64,000 nucleotides of DNA, taken from Chitinophagaceae bacterium DXS. GTDB lineage: Bacteria; Bacteroidota; Bacteroidia; Chitinophagales; Chitinophagaceae. Position numbers and translations under genes: made by a program. The DNA is taken from contig CP128386.1 in NCBI GenBank assembly GCA_030345135.1, positions 4,284,667 to 4,348,666 of the forward strand, read 5' to 3'. The notes under the pieces were generated by a model, which was not told the DNA's origin, did not search any database, and worked only from the letters and a program-made list of their open reading frames with translations. Below are positions 17,482 through 26,793 of the stretch, piece by piece (position 1 is the stretch's first letter; each line of letters begins with the position of its first letter).

Positions 17482-19815
17482 CTATACTACTTCCACATTA
17501 ACCTTTTCTGTTTTTATATCCAACTTCGTATGTGCATTTAACAAATATTCTTTTCCTTCTATTGTAATATTAACTGCTTTTGCTGAACGGTTGATTAAAT
17601 GAACACCTTCTTTATTGATCTGCACATTTATGATTGCTGAACGGAAGGCAATATTAAATGAAAAGGCTTTCCATTTGCCGGGAATAAACGGATTAAAGAT
17701 CAGCCGGTCATTTTGTACACGCATGCCCGCAAATCCATGCACGATACTCATCCAGGTTCCTGCCATTGACGTAATATGTAGTCCGTCTTCTGTGTCATTG
17801 TTGTAATCATTCAGGTCAAGACGGGCCGTGCGCAAATAGAATTCATAAGCTCGTCTTTCATCACCAAGCTTCGCGGCCAAAACAGCATGAACACATGGCG
17901 ACAAAGAACTTTCGTGAACCGTTCTTGGTTCATAAAAATCAAAGTTTCTTCTTATCGTATCAAGATCATAATTCTCTTCAAAGAAGAAGATGCCCTGCAA
18001 TACATCAGCCTGTTTGATGAAGCAGGAACGTAAGATCCTGTCCCAGCTCCATTTCTGGTTGATCGGACGTTGGTCTGCAGGAAGATCTTTCACCAATATT
18101 TGCTCTTTATCCAGGAACCCGTCTTGCTGAAGAAAAATTCCTCTTTCTTCATCAACCGGAAGGTACATATTGTCGATGATGTGCTGCCATTTACCAATTT
18201 CTTCAGCATCATTGAACTGAAGTTTATGAGTCAGTGTCCGGAATTTATCAGGAGCGGATTCACGTACAAATTGTACAGATTGGATGGCATAGTCCATGCA
18301 CCAGCATGCCAGCATATTGGTGTACCAGTTATTGTTTACGTTATTTTCATATTCATTCGGACCGGTTACCCCCAACATCACATATTGCTTACGTGCCTCG
18401 CTCCAGTTAACACGCTGGTTCCAGAACCGCGCAATGCCAATCAATACTTCCAGTCCATAATCTGCCATATAGCTTTTATCGTCTGTATAGCGTATGTAAT
18501 TATAAATTGCATAGGCTATGGCGCCGTTGCGATGAATTTCTTCAAAAGTGATTTCCCATTCGTTGTGACATTCTTCCCCATTGATCGTTACCATCGGGTA
18601 TAACGCGGCACCCTTGTTGAAGCCAAGCTTCTCTGCATTTTCAATTGCTTTACCTAATTGATTGTAGCGATATAGCAGCAATTGTTTCGTAACCCTGGCA
18701 TCAGCTGTTGCCAGGTAAAAAGGCACGCAATATGCTTCGGTGTCCCAATAAGTAGAACCACCATATTTTTCACCTGTAAAGCCCTTGGGACCTATGTTCA
18801 ATCTTGCATCCTCGCCCGTATAAGTCTGGTTCAGCTGAAAAATATTGAACCGGATTGCCTGCTGTGCGGAAACATCTCCATCAATAACAATATCGCTTTC
18901 CGCCCATTTGGCTGCCCAGGCTTCTTTCTGCTCCTGAAGCATCATATCAAAGCCTTTGGCTACAATTGCATTCACCTGCATTTCGCAAGCAGACAGCAAT
19001 TGCTCACGCGGATGATTTTCCGAGGAAAGATTCGCAGCATACTTATAGATAACCGTTTCTTCGTTTGCTTTAACAGCAAGACTGCAGGAGATCCCAACAA
19101 ATTTTTCTTTTGTGATCGCTTCTGTCGGCAGATCCAGCTGCTCACCTCTCTGCGTAACGCAAAAATGCATTCCGGAACAAACATCAAAGCCGGTTTTCTT
19201 TGTGCGAAGCGTAATGAAAGCACCGGACGGATGTACATCTCTGCTTATTTCGTCCCAGAACTTTTCATCGTAATTTGAATCCTGGTTTTTTATATCACCA
19301 TCAATAAAAGGTGTTATAGTAAGGAGGCCGCTAAAGTTTAATGGAGTAACCGAGTAGCTTATCACACCTGTCTCATCATCAACTATGCTGCAAAAACGTG
19401 TTGAAGTAACTGCCACTTGTTTGCCCGATGGTAAAGTCGCGGTAAAGGAACGCTGCAGATAACCTTCTTGCATATTCAGCTCGCGGCGAAAAGATTCTAC
19501 TGTGCATGTATGCAGATCCAATTCTTCGCCATCTATCTGAACGCGAATGCCGATCCAGTTGGCAGCATTGAGCACTTTGGCAAAATATTCAGGGTAACCA
19601 TTTTTCCACCAACCAACGCGCGTTTTATCGGGATAATAAACGCCTGCAATATAATTTCCCTGAAGTGTTTCTCCTGTATAGGTTTCCTCAAAATTACCAC
19701 GCTGGCCCATGCGGCCATTGCCGACGCTAAATATGCTTTCCGAAATTTTATTGTAGGAAGGAACAAAACCTTCCTCTATAATCTTCCACTCATCCGCTTT
19801 AATATATTGCTTCAT
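17482..19815 (-). CDS. GH65 maltose phosphorylase-type enzyme
   Basis: 777 residues, cytoplasmic (no signal). Maltose plus phosphate gives glucose and beta-glucose-1-phosphate. The catalytic acid is Glu488 in VTGPNEYENN, aligning with Glu487 of Lactobacillus brevis maltose phosphorylase. The substrate-site motif YWDTEAYCVP and the phosphate-site motif FIKQADVLQG (Lys601-Gln602) are present. Length matches the family (750-790). A beta-phosphoglucomutase gene upstream in the locus handles the beta-anomer product, which strongly supports a phosphorylase over a hydrolase. Trehalose or kojibiose phosphorylase are alternatives in the family; the amylase neighbours favour maltose. Confidence 0.92.
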   Translation of the reverse strand: MKQYIKADEWKIIEEGFVPSYNKISESIFSVGNGRMGQRGNFEETYTGETLQGNYIAGVYYPDKTRVGWWKNGYPEYFAKVLNAANWIGIRVQIDGEELDLHTCTVESFRRELNMQEGYLQRSFTATLPSGKQVAVTSTRFCSIVDDETGVISYSVTPLNFSGLLTITPFIDGDIKNQDSNYDEKFWDEISRDVHPSGAFITLRTKKTGFDVCSGMHFCVTQRGEQLDLPTEAITKEKFVGISCSLAVKANEETVIYKYAANLSSENHPREQLLSACEMQVNAIVAKGFDMMLQEQKEAWAAKWAESDIVIDGDVSAQQAIRFNIFQLNQTYTGEDARLNIGPKGFTGEKYGGSTYWDTEAYCVPFYLATADARVTKQLLLYRYNQLGKAIENAEKLGFNKGAALYPMVTINGEECHNEWEITFEEIHRNGAIAYAIYNYIRYTDDKSYMADYGLEVLIGIARFWNQRVNWSEARKQYVMLGVTGPNEYENNVNNNWYTNMLACWCMDYAIQSVQFVRESAPDKFRTLTHKLQFNDAEEIGKWQHIIDNMYLPVDEERGIFLQQDGFLDKEQILVKDLPADQRPINQKWSWDRILRSCFIKQADVLQGIFFFEENYDLDTIRRNFDFYEPRTVHESSLSPCVHAVLAAKLGDERRAYEFYLRTARLDLNDYNNDTEDGLHITSMAGTWMSIVHGFAGMRVQNDRLIFNPFIPGKWKAFSFNIAFRSAIINVQINKEGVHLINRSAKAVNITIEGKEYLLNAHTKLDIKTEKVNVEVV

Positions 19816-19862
19816 ATGCTGATTAAAACTTGATTCTAAAATTTATTTCCCGCTTTGCTATT

Positions 19863-20427
19863 GTTTCACGCGGCGAACGCTAAGAAGCGGCGGCGCGGCA
19901 TTTTATTCGTAGCGTCGTTGCTCCGCTGCGGACGCTGCGTGAAACTTCTTCCGAAAATTTCTCGCGGCGGGCGCGGAGAGGCGGCGGCGCAGCGGTTTAA
20001 TTCTTTGCGTCGTTGCTCCTTTGCGAGCTTTGCGTGAACCTTTCAAAAATTTCTCGTGGCGAGCGCGGAGAGGCGGCGGCGCAGCGATTTAATTCTTTGC
20101 GCCGTTGCTCCTTTGCGAGCTTTGTGTGAAACTCTCAAAAATTTCTCGCGGCGGGCGCGGAGAGGCGGCGTCGCGGCGTTTTAATTCTTTGCGTCGCTGC
20201 TCCTTTGCGGGCTTTGCGTGAAACTCTCAAAAATTTCTCGCGGCGGGCGCGGAGAGGCGGCGGCGCAGCGGTTTAATTCTTTGCGTCGTTGCTTCTTTGC
20301 GACCTTTGCGTGAACCTTTCAAAAGTTTCTCGCGGCGGGCGCGGAGAGGCGGCGACGCGGCGGCTTATTCTTTGCGTCGCTCCTTCTTTGCACCCTTTGC
20401 GTGAAACTGTATTCTCCGCGTGAAACT
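19863..20427. repeat. GC-rich 92-bp tandem array
   Basis: The word CTCGCGGCGGGCGCGGAGAG (or a near copy) starts at 19961, 20053, 20145, 20237 and 20329, an exact 92-bp period, preceded by a diverged copy near 19867. Each unit continues with TTTAATTCTTTGCGTCGTTG and GCGAGCTTTGCGTGAAACT. The CACGCGGCGAACGC half and the GCGAGCTTTGCGTG half are near-complementary, so every unit can fold. The array fills the gap between pgmB and the GH65 gene and touches the pgmB stop codon. Isolated relatives lie at 3890 and 52725. Confidence 0.93.
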
Positions 20428-21080
20428 TATATTGATTGAATGTCGGCGATGGTTATTTTGTTGAGGCCGCTGACAAGGATGTCCGCGCCGTGCAAAATTT
20501 CGGCCGAGCCAATGCCTACCGTATGCATGCCTGCCCGCTTCGCTGCTTCAATACCAGCTTCGGCATCTTCAAAAACCACACAGTGCTGCGGCCGCTCATT
20601 CACCAACTCAGCGCCTTTTAAAAACACCTGCGGATCTGGTTTTGAAGCTGTCACGATATTTCCATCAACAATTGCATCAAACAACGGCAGCACACCTGTT
20701 TTATCCAATATCAGTTTCGCATTTTTACTGGCGGATCCTAAAACCACTTTATAACCTTTCTCCTTTGCTGCGACCAAAAAATCGTGTGCTCCCGGCAATA
20801 AGTTTTCAGGTGTCATCTGTTCTATCATTGCCAGGTAGGCGTCATTTTTATGTTTGGCCAATACCTGAATTTCCTCTTCTTCTTTTACCACATTTCCCCA
20901 GCTAAGGATCAGTCTTAATGAGTCTATGCGACTCACTCCCTTCAACTTTTCATTCTGCAATTCTGAAAAATCAAATCCCAACTCGTTGGCCATCTGTCGC
21001 CACGCTTTGTAATGATATACAGCCGTGTCTACAATAACGCCATCCAGATCAAAAATGCAGGTTGTAATAGTGTTTCCCAT
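20427..21080 (-). CDS. pgmB: Beta-phosphoglucomutase, HAD superfamily
   Basis: 217 residues, cytoplasmic. It converts beta-glucose-1-phosphate to glucose-6-phosphate. HAD motif I is FDLDGVIVDT with nucleophile Asp11 and general acid/base Asp13. Motif II is VLGSASKNA, and motifs III/IV fall around KPDPQVFLKGAELV and VVFEDAEAGIEAAKRAG. The cap-domain stretch LKGVSRIDSL is characteristic of beta-PGM. It starts 24 bp after the SusA-like GH13 gene and is followed by the 92-bp repeat array and then the GH65 gene that makes its substrate. Length is normal. Confidence 0.95.
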   Translation of the reverse strand: MGNTITTCIFDLDGVIVDTAVYHYKAWRQMANELGFDFSELQNEKLKGVSRIDSLRLILSWGNVVKEEEEIQVLAKHKNDAYLAMIEQMTPENLLPGAHDFLVAAKEKGYKVVLGSASKNAKLILDKTGVLPLFDAIVDGNIVTASKPDPQVFLKGAELVNERPQHCVVFEDAEAGIEAAKRAGMHTVGIGSAEILHGADILVSGLNKITIADIQSI

Positions 21081-21104
21081 TCTTATTCAAAAGTTAATAT
21101 TCAA

Positions 21105-22970
21105 TTATTTCAATTCCAGTACCCACGAGGTCTTAGCCGGAATAGTGATCTTTTCTGCAATGGTTATATTATCACCGCTGACTATGTTAGTGGCTTGCGT
21201 AAAGCCTTTCGTTCTTTGTTCAAAGCGGGCTGTTGTAATTGTATGTTCTTTCTCTTCGGGATTTGCAATCACCATTACTGTTTTCTGATCATTATACCTG
21301 AAGTACACATACACACCATCTTCAGGCACATATTGCATTAATTTACCGGTTTGCAAAACTTCGTTGTTCTTGCGGTAATTGGCCAGTGTGCGGACAAAAT
21401 TAAATGCATCATTTTCCTGTGCAGTTCTGCCTTCTGCAGTAAACTTGTTTTCCTTATCGCCTTCCCATCCTCCTTTAAAATCGAAGCGCACCAGGCCATC
21501 AGGATTAGAAAAATTCTTCATCAGAATTTCTGTGCCATAATACATTTGCGGTATTCCACGTGTGGTTAATAAGATGGAAAGACCAATTTTATATTTTGCA
21601 AGATCTTCACCAACCATCGAGTAATACCTGCTCATGTCATGGTTATCCATAAAGAGCAGGTTGCGGGTAGGATCTTTGTAAACGAAGTCTTCAGACAGCA
21701 CACTGTATAATTTTGAGGCACCACTGGTCCAGCCGAATTTGCCATTCAGCGTTTCATAAATACCTTCTTTTACCGCAACATCTGTTACACCCGGAAGCTT
21801 CGTATCAAATCCCTGGTTGATCATGTTGCCTTCGCAATAAAAGGCCTGGCTTACCACTGAGTTTACCAGTGCTTCACCAAAAATGGAAAAGTTGGGATAT
21901 TCAGTTTTCACGGCGGTCATCCATGAAGCCATAAACTTCAGATCATTGTATGGATAAGTATCTATACGAAAACCGTCAACGCCAGCATATTCAATCCACC
22001 ACAGATAGTTTTGGGTAAGATAAGTTGCCACGTAAGGATTGCTTTCGTTCATATCAGGCATGGTTGGCACAAACCATCCGTCTACCTGCAACTTCCAGTC
22101 AATATCAGATCTGTAAGGATCCATTGCAGGTTGATCTTTATATGTTGTCTGCGTATACTTTGGCCAGGGATGCACCCAATCTTTCATGGGCATGTCTTTC
22201 ATAAACCAGTGTTCATTGCCACAATGGTTGGGCACAACATCTTTAATAACTTTCAGACCGATGCTGTGGCATTTTTCCACATAACTTTTATACAATTCGT
22301 TTGTCCCGTAACGCGGATCAATCTTGTAAAAATCAGTTCCTGCATACCCATGATAAGATGCCTGCGGCTGGTCGTTTTCAATTTCCGGCGTCATCCATAT
22401 AGCAGTAACGCCAAGATCCTTGAGGTAATCCAGGTGATTCATCACACCTTCTATATCACCACCATGACGATAATACATGGAGTCACGATTCAACGTGGTT
22501 TCCTTCATGCCTTTTACAATATCGTTTGTTTTATCCCCGTTGGAAAAACGATCCGGCATCAGCAGGTAAATAAAGTCTTTATTTGTAACGCCCTGCGCCC
22601 TGTTGGTTGAAGTATTTTTTTCTTTCAGCTCGTAGGCGTAAGTAAGTTTCTTTTCTTTTTTCTGATTTGATGAAAAACTGATATCAAACTTTCCGGGTTT
22701 TGCAGATGCATTAATATTCAGATCAATGAACAGGTAATTTGGATTTTCTACCTTATTCACTTTCACCAATTGCACACCCGGATAATTGATGCTAATGGCG
22801 CGTGATGCGATATTGTTCCCATGGACCAACAGCTGTAACTGCTGATTTTTCATCCCTGTGAACCAATTCATCGGTTCAACGCGATCGAGCGCAGCGATCG
22901 ATTGTGCACCTACGTGTACTTGCGAAATGATAAAAACAAACGCGATAAAAAAAACAATCTTTCTTTTCAT
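21105..22970 (-). CDS. SusA-like GH13 neopullulanase/cyclomaltodextrinase, exported
   Basis: About 621 residues with a signal ending VHVGAQS. An N-terminal cyclomaltodextrinase-type beta domain (roughly residues 20-120) precedes the barrel. GH13 regions: IKDVVPNH, GFRIDTYPYN with Asp337, FGEALVN with Glu366, and MDNHDMSR with Asp445. The C-terminal domain is of the Cyc-maltodext_C kind. In Bacteroides thetaiotaomicron SusA is the periplasmic enzyme that trims imported maltooligosaccharides; the same role fits here. Two earlier in-frame ATGs exist (22997 and 22976); 22970 (MKRKIVFF) places a normal signal at the N-terminus. Confidence 0.9.
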   Translation of the reverse strand: MKRKIVFFIAFVFIISQVHVGAQSIAALDRVEPMNWFTGMKNQQLQLLVHGNNIASRAISINYPGVQLVKVNKVENPNYLFIDLNINASAKPGKFDISFSSNQKKEKKLTYAYELKEKNTSTNRAQGVTNKDFIYLLMPDRFSNGDKTNDIVKGMKETTLNRDSMYYRHGGDIEGVMNHLDYLKDLGVTAIWMTPEIENDQPQASYHGYAGTDFYKIDPRYGTNELYKSYVEKCHSIGLKVIKDVVPNHCGNEHWFMKDMPMKDWVHPWPKYTQTTYKDQPAMDPYRSDIDWKLQVDGWFVPTMPDMNESNPYVATYLTQNYLWWIEYAGVDGFRIDTYPYNDLKFMASWMTAVKTEYPNFSIFGEALVNSVVSQAFYCEGNMINQGFDTKLPGVTDVAVKEGIYETLNGKFGWTSGASKLYSVLSEDFVYKDPTRNLLFMDNHDMSRYYSMVGEDLAKYKIGLSILLTTRGIPQMYYGTEILMKNFSNPDGLVRFDFKGGWEGDKENKFTAEGRTAQENDAFNFVRTLANYRKNNEVLQTGKLMQYVPEDGVYVYFRYNDQKTVMVIANPEEKEHTITTARFEQRTKGFTQATNIVSGDNITIAEKITIPAKTSWVLELK

Positions 22971-23071
22971 GAGCATTGTTGTTTCAAAATGAATCAAAAT
23001 TCCTGAGACAAACCTGAGACCAATAACAAGTTAATATTTAAGATCACTTTTAAAATATCGATCTCTCAATT

Positions 23072-25636
23072 TTAGTTTAAAATGCTACTGCTGAACAAAT
23101 GATATTCGCCCGGCTGCAGCGTTGCCGCATAATTTCCACTTACGGTTATCGCTGCGTTGCCATTCAGACAATCATACCAGGTTCCGGATGCCGGAAACGG
23201 GATTTTTACCTCCTGCGGCACCACGTCAAAATTGCCCACCACTACAACATTTGAATTCGTACCAGTAAGTTTTATAGATTTTGTTTTTCCACTTAAATCA
23301 TACTGGAAATTGGTTGTTGCGAATACCTCATTGTTCTTTTTCAATGACGCCATTTTCGCGAACACATTATATAGCGCAACGCGACCGGGATCATTCCTGT
23401 AGTTCCACAGTATTGGCTTTTCGCCGGTTCTTCCGTTTTGTTCAATCGAAATATCGTAACCTAGTTCACCAAACTGCCAGATCATTTTTGGCCCGGGCAT
23501 GGCAAACAAGAATGCAGCTGCCATTTTCTGCCGGTTCAGTGCTGTCGCCTCGTCCTTTACACTGTAACTACCAGAAGCATTTCCGTATTGAATGTTCTTG
23601 AACATCAGTCTTTCTTCATCATGGCTCTCTATATAGGTTACGAGATTGTAAGGTTGAGTAAAACCATGTGCAGAATAAAAACCTCTTGAAAGGTCTGAGC
23701 CATCGGAATAGCCCATTGTTGCCTGGTTCATGCTGGCATTCAAATTATTCCACAACATCATTCCTTCAGCAGAAAGTTCCTGTTCTTCCCTGTCTTCAGC
23801 AAAATGTTCGAGTATTACATAGAAATTATTATTATCAACAGTTTTGATGAAGTTGTTGTAGTCTTTCCAGATAGCAATGCGGCTTGCATCATACTGGCTC
23901 CATGCATTTACATCATCGCCTGAATTCTTTTGAGTGAACCCTTTTGACAGATCGAAGCGATAGCCATCTATTTTATATTCCTGCATCCAGAATCTCATTA
24001 CATTTTTGCAGAAATATTTTGTAGCCTGACTTTCGTGATTAAAGTCGTATCCTACACTGTAAGGATGTGTTGCCTGCTGGTTAAACCACGGACTGTTTGC
24101 CGCCGGTTTGTCATTTTCAAAATACAATTGCACCATTGGTGACTGTCCGAACGAATGATTGAGCACCATATCTAACACTACCGCCATTCCTTTTTGATGA
24201 CATTTGTCTATTAGTGCCTTCAGCTCATTTTTTGTGCCGTAGTATTTATCAGGTGAAAAGTAAAAATCAGGATTGTAACCCCAGCTTGAATTGCCTTCAA
24301 ATTCATTAACTGGCATCAGCTCAATTGCGTTCACGCCTAAACGGCTTAAATAGCTTAATGTATCTTCAAGCGTTTTGTAATTATGCGCCGCCATAAAATC
24401 ACGCATGTGCAATTCATAAATTACAAGGTTCTGCTTTTGCGGACGTGTAAAGTTTAAAACCTGCCACACATAGCTTGCCGGGTTTCCCTGCATGACACTC
24501 ACTATGCCCGTAGTTTTTCCTGTCGGATAAGCTTTCAGGTTAGGATAGGTGGAAGCGTTAATATACTGGTCGTTATCAGGATCCAATATTTTTTCACAGT
24601 ACGGATCTGCGATTTTCAGGCTGCCATTAACCAGGTATTGATAAGCATATTCTTTATTCGGATCCAGTCCGTCTATCTGAATCCACCATATATTGCCATC
24701 TAATGACCGCTTCATAAATCCTTTTGGATCTGGCTGCCAATTATTGAAATCTCCTATCACAAAGAGGTTTTGTTTACCAGGTGCATATAATTTGAAAATG
24801 GCAGACGTCCCGTTATTGATAAAAGTAACGCCGTCTTTCGCCCCGGCAGGAGGATCCGCAACTTCAACAATGCCTGTTAAAAGAAAACTTTGTTCAACGC
24901 TATTGTTGGCAACCACCTTGATTAACTGCGGACCGCCAACTGTTATTTTTGCCTTACCACTAATGGTTGTAGCATTGGCTGCTGAAGCAAATGTTACGCC
25001 GTTCAGCATTAAGGTGAGGTTTGCTGCTTGTGAAGAAATAGCTGATATGTTCACTTCATCACCGATAGCACTTGCATTAACACCCACCGGCACCGGGTTG
25101 AACTTTGGCTCAAACTCTGGATTGGTAAAGCGAAGATTTAATTGAGTGTGATCGTAAACCGGAATAAACATGTCGCTTCCATCAGCATTGCGCGCAACCT
25201 TAGATCCATCGGCATTGCGAAACAGAACCGCGAGCTTCAATATTTTTTCTCCCTGGGGAACATTATAAAAAGAACGGGGAACAAAGCTTATGGAGAATTT
25301 ATTATTTCCCAAAGCCTTTGCTTTCGCCGCAGCAGGGGCTGCGACACTCCAATCGTACTTCACATATTTCCAGCCGCCATTGCTTTGATCTGTTACCACA
25401 CCTGAATAGATGTAAACATCTCCTGCAACATTGCTCAGTTCTTTATTTCCTTTTGAAGCGTCGAATGTAATAACAATAGTATCGTTCGCCGAAGGAAAAT
25501 CCGGAGACCATGTTATCAGGCCCTGCTGTTGTGTAACAGAAGGGGTAGCAGGCTGCTCCTGTGTAGGAGTACCTATTTTTTTACAGGCTACAGAAAATGC
25601 AATAAGCGTAAGAAAAAGGGAGAATACTCTTTTCAT
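23072..25636 (-). CDS. Surface GH13 alpha-amylase lipoprotein with N-terminal beta domains
   Basis: 854 residues. Lipobox IAFSVAC with Cys18. Residues about 25-170 and 180-265 look like immunoglobulin/starch-binding beta domains. A CBM48/E-set domain follows (LFVIGDFNNWQP, about 275-345), then the GH13 barrel. Catalytic residues: Asp562 in GYRFDLS, Glu610 in VILEHFAED, Asp673 in ESHDEER, with VVLDMVLNH as region I. This fits a SusG-type outer-membrane amylase, though the N-terminal domains differ from B. thetaiotaomicron SusG. It follows susE by 97 bp; the gap holds GAGCTATCAGC-type repeat words. Pullulanase-like activity is possible given the CBM48. Confidence 0.9.
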   Translation of the reverse strand: MKRVFSLFLTLIAFSVACKKIGTPTQEQPATPSVTQQQGLITWSPDFPSANDTIVITFDASKGNKELSNVAGDVYIYSGVVTDQSNGGWKYVKYDWSVAAPAAAKAKALGNNKFSISFVPRSFYNVPQGEKILKLAVLFRNADGSKVARNADGSDMFIPVYDHTQLNLRFTNPEFEPKFNPVPVGVNASAIGDEVNISAISSQAANLTLMLNGVTFASAANATTISGKAKITVGGPQLIKVVANNSVEQSFLLTGIVEVADPPAGAKDGVTFINNGTSAIFKLYAPGKQNLFVIGDFNNWQPDPKGFMKRSLDGNIWWIQIDGLDPNKEYAYQYLVNGSLKIADPYCEKILDPDNDQYINASTYPNLKAYPTGKTTGIVSVMQGNPASYVWQVLNFTRPQKQNLVIYELHMRDFMAAHNYKTLEDTLSYLSRLGVNAIELMPVNEFEGNSSWGYNPDFYFSPDKYYGTKNELKALIDKCHQKGMAVVLDMVLNHSFGQSPMVQLYFENDKPAANSPWFNQQATHPYSVGYDFNHESQATKYFCKNVMRFWMQEYKIDGYRFDLSKGFTQKNSGDDVNAWSQYDASRIAIWKDYNNFIKTVDNNNFYVILEHFAEDREEQELSAEGMMLWNNLNASMNQATMGYSDGSDLSRGFYSAHGFTQPYNLVTYIESHDEERLMFKNIQYGNASGSYSVKDEATALNRQKMAAAFLFAMPGPKMIWQFGELGYDISIEQNGRTGEKPILWNYRNDPGRVALYNVFAKMASLKKNNEVFATTNFQYDLSGKTKSIKLTGTNSNVVVVGNFDVVPQEVKIPFPASGTWYDCLNGNAAITVSGNYAATLQPGEYHLFSSSILN

Positions 25637-25639
25637 GCT

Positions 25640-25730
25640 ATGAGCTTTCAGCTATGAGCTATCAGCCGTAAGACGTTACAACCATAATATTGGAGAACGC
25701 TTAAGGCTGAGAGCTGGAGCTGATTCCAAT
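25640..25730. repeat. 'AGCTATGAGCTATCAGC' repeat words in the susE-GH13 gap
   Basis: GCTATGAGCTTTCAGCTATG and GAGCTATCAGCCGTAAG sit at 25637-25673, with a GGCTGAGAGCTGGAGCTGAT piece at 25705-25724. The same words occur at 4022-4050 and 6808-6833. The block separates two genes that are probably co-transcribed. Confidence 0.6.
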
Positions 25731-25733
25731 TTT

Positions 25734-26774
25734 TTAATGCTTTTTCAGTATGTAGGTAAACTTCGCGGGATTGCTCAGGTCTAGCGTTACATCATATGTT
25801 CCCGCTGCATCTATAACCAGGTTGGCGCCACCATTTGTCAACGTGCCTTCTGCATCCCCTTTTCCAAGATTTATTGCCCAGTCTTTATTCGCACGGAATT
25901 TCATTTCACCTGCGGCAAGTGACAATGTCAATTTCCATGTATTTGAGGCGGCATCAAATTGCATCACTTGATCATTTACGGCATCCCATCCACCAACTGC
26001 AGAACCAATGATTGCCCAAACTGTTTTAGTATATTTCCAGGTAAGGTCATCAATGTTCGCTTCTATCAGGTAGTATGCGGGATCTGGTACTGTGAGGTTA
26101 TCACCGGTTGTGCTCAATTTACCAGGACCGCCCGTTCCATAATTGGTATGGTTCCAATCTGCCGCGCTGGTTATCTTAAACATGGTGTTTGCATCGGGGA
26201 AATTTACATAGCCTGAATGCAAGCCTTTTCCATCCCCGGAATACAGCTGTGGCGCAGTTGCAGGAGACCAGTTCTGGTAGCTTCCGGGCATCCATAACCA
26301 GGACTCTTTCAGGTATGAATTGATGGTGAGATCAACCACATTTGAATAAGTGGCAGGATATGAATCGCTGATCTTTGCCTGTACCCTTGCTTCGGCAGCA
26401 TCAGAAGTATAGGCTGTCAACCCAAGTTTCAAAGCAATGCTATTCAGCTGATCAACTGTTAAGGTAGCTGATGCTGTACCGTTTGCGAAAGTCATCCCTA
26501 CCGACTGTGCGGAATCAAAGTTCTTTCCTTTTTTGCCAAACTGCAATGTATAGGTAACCACCGCATCGTAACCAAAGTTGGATGCGGAGCTTGTAAACGT
26601 AGCGGCATTGTTTGCTGCGCTGTCTTTCTTTAAAACAAAATCCGTTTGAGAAGCAGCGAGTGTAATTGCACTGCCCTGGTTCGCTGTAGTGCGTACTTCA
26701 TCTTTTTTACAGGATACGCCGAACAACGAAACAAGCGCAGCAAGCAATGTTAATATGGTGAGTCTTTTTTTCAT
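25734..26774 (-). CDS. susE: SusE/SusF-type outer-membrane starch-binding lipoprotein
   Basis: 346 residues. Lipobox SLFGVSC, then KKDE, an export signal for surface lipoproteins. The N-terminal third is a SusE-type Ig domain (ITLAASQTDFVLKKDSAANN). Two beta-sandwich modules follow (WLWMPGSYQNWSP, about 160-255, and WAIIGSAVGGWDAVNDQVMQ, about 255-346), which resemble the starch-binding modules of SusE/SusF. It binds maltodextrin at the cell surface and tunes the length of imported oligosaccharide (known for B. thetaiotaomicron SusE). It starts 19 bp after susD. The start at 26774 is chosen for the signal; the frame opens 11 codons earlier. Confidence 0.9.
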   Translation of the reverse strand: MKKRLTILTLLAALVSLFGVSCKKDEVRTTANQGSAITLAASQTDFVLKKDSAANNAATFTSSASNFGYDAVVTYTLQFGKKGKNFDSAQSVGMTFANGTASATLTVDQLNSIALKLGLTAYTSDAAEARVQAKISDSYPATYSNVVDLTINSYLKESWLWMPGSYQNWSPATAPQLYSGDGKGLHSGYVNFPDANTMFKITSAADWNHTNYGTGGPGKLSTTGDNLTVPDPAYYLIEANIDDLTWKYTKTVWAIIGSAVGGWDAVNDQVMQFDAASNTWKLTLSLAAGEMKFRANKDWAINLGKGDAEGTLTNGGANLVIDAAGTYDVTLDLSNPAKFTYILKKH

Positions 26775-26793
26775 GACACGAGATTTGTAATGA

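Noticed and set aside
18070-19278. Two long plus-strand frames (177 and 198 residues) opposite the GH65 gene
   Set aside because: Antisense to a gene with full catalytic motifs; no recognisable family.
19855-20037. 60-residue frame in the 92-bp array
   Set aside because: Pure repeat translation with Arg/Ala-rich low complexity.
19863-20427. CRISPR array
   Set aside because: The 92-bp units are contiguous and near-identical over their full length, with no unique spacers and no cas genes.
22011-22610. 199-residue frame opposite the SusA-like gene
   Set aside because: Shadow of the GH13 gene with His/Ile/Phe-rich composition.
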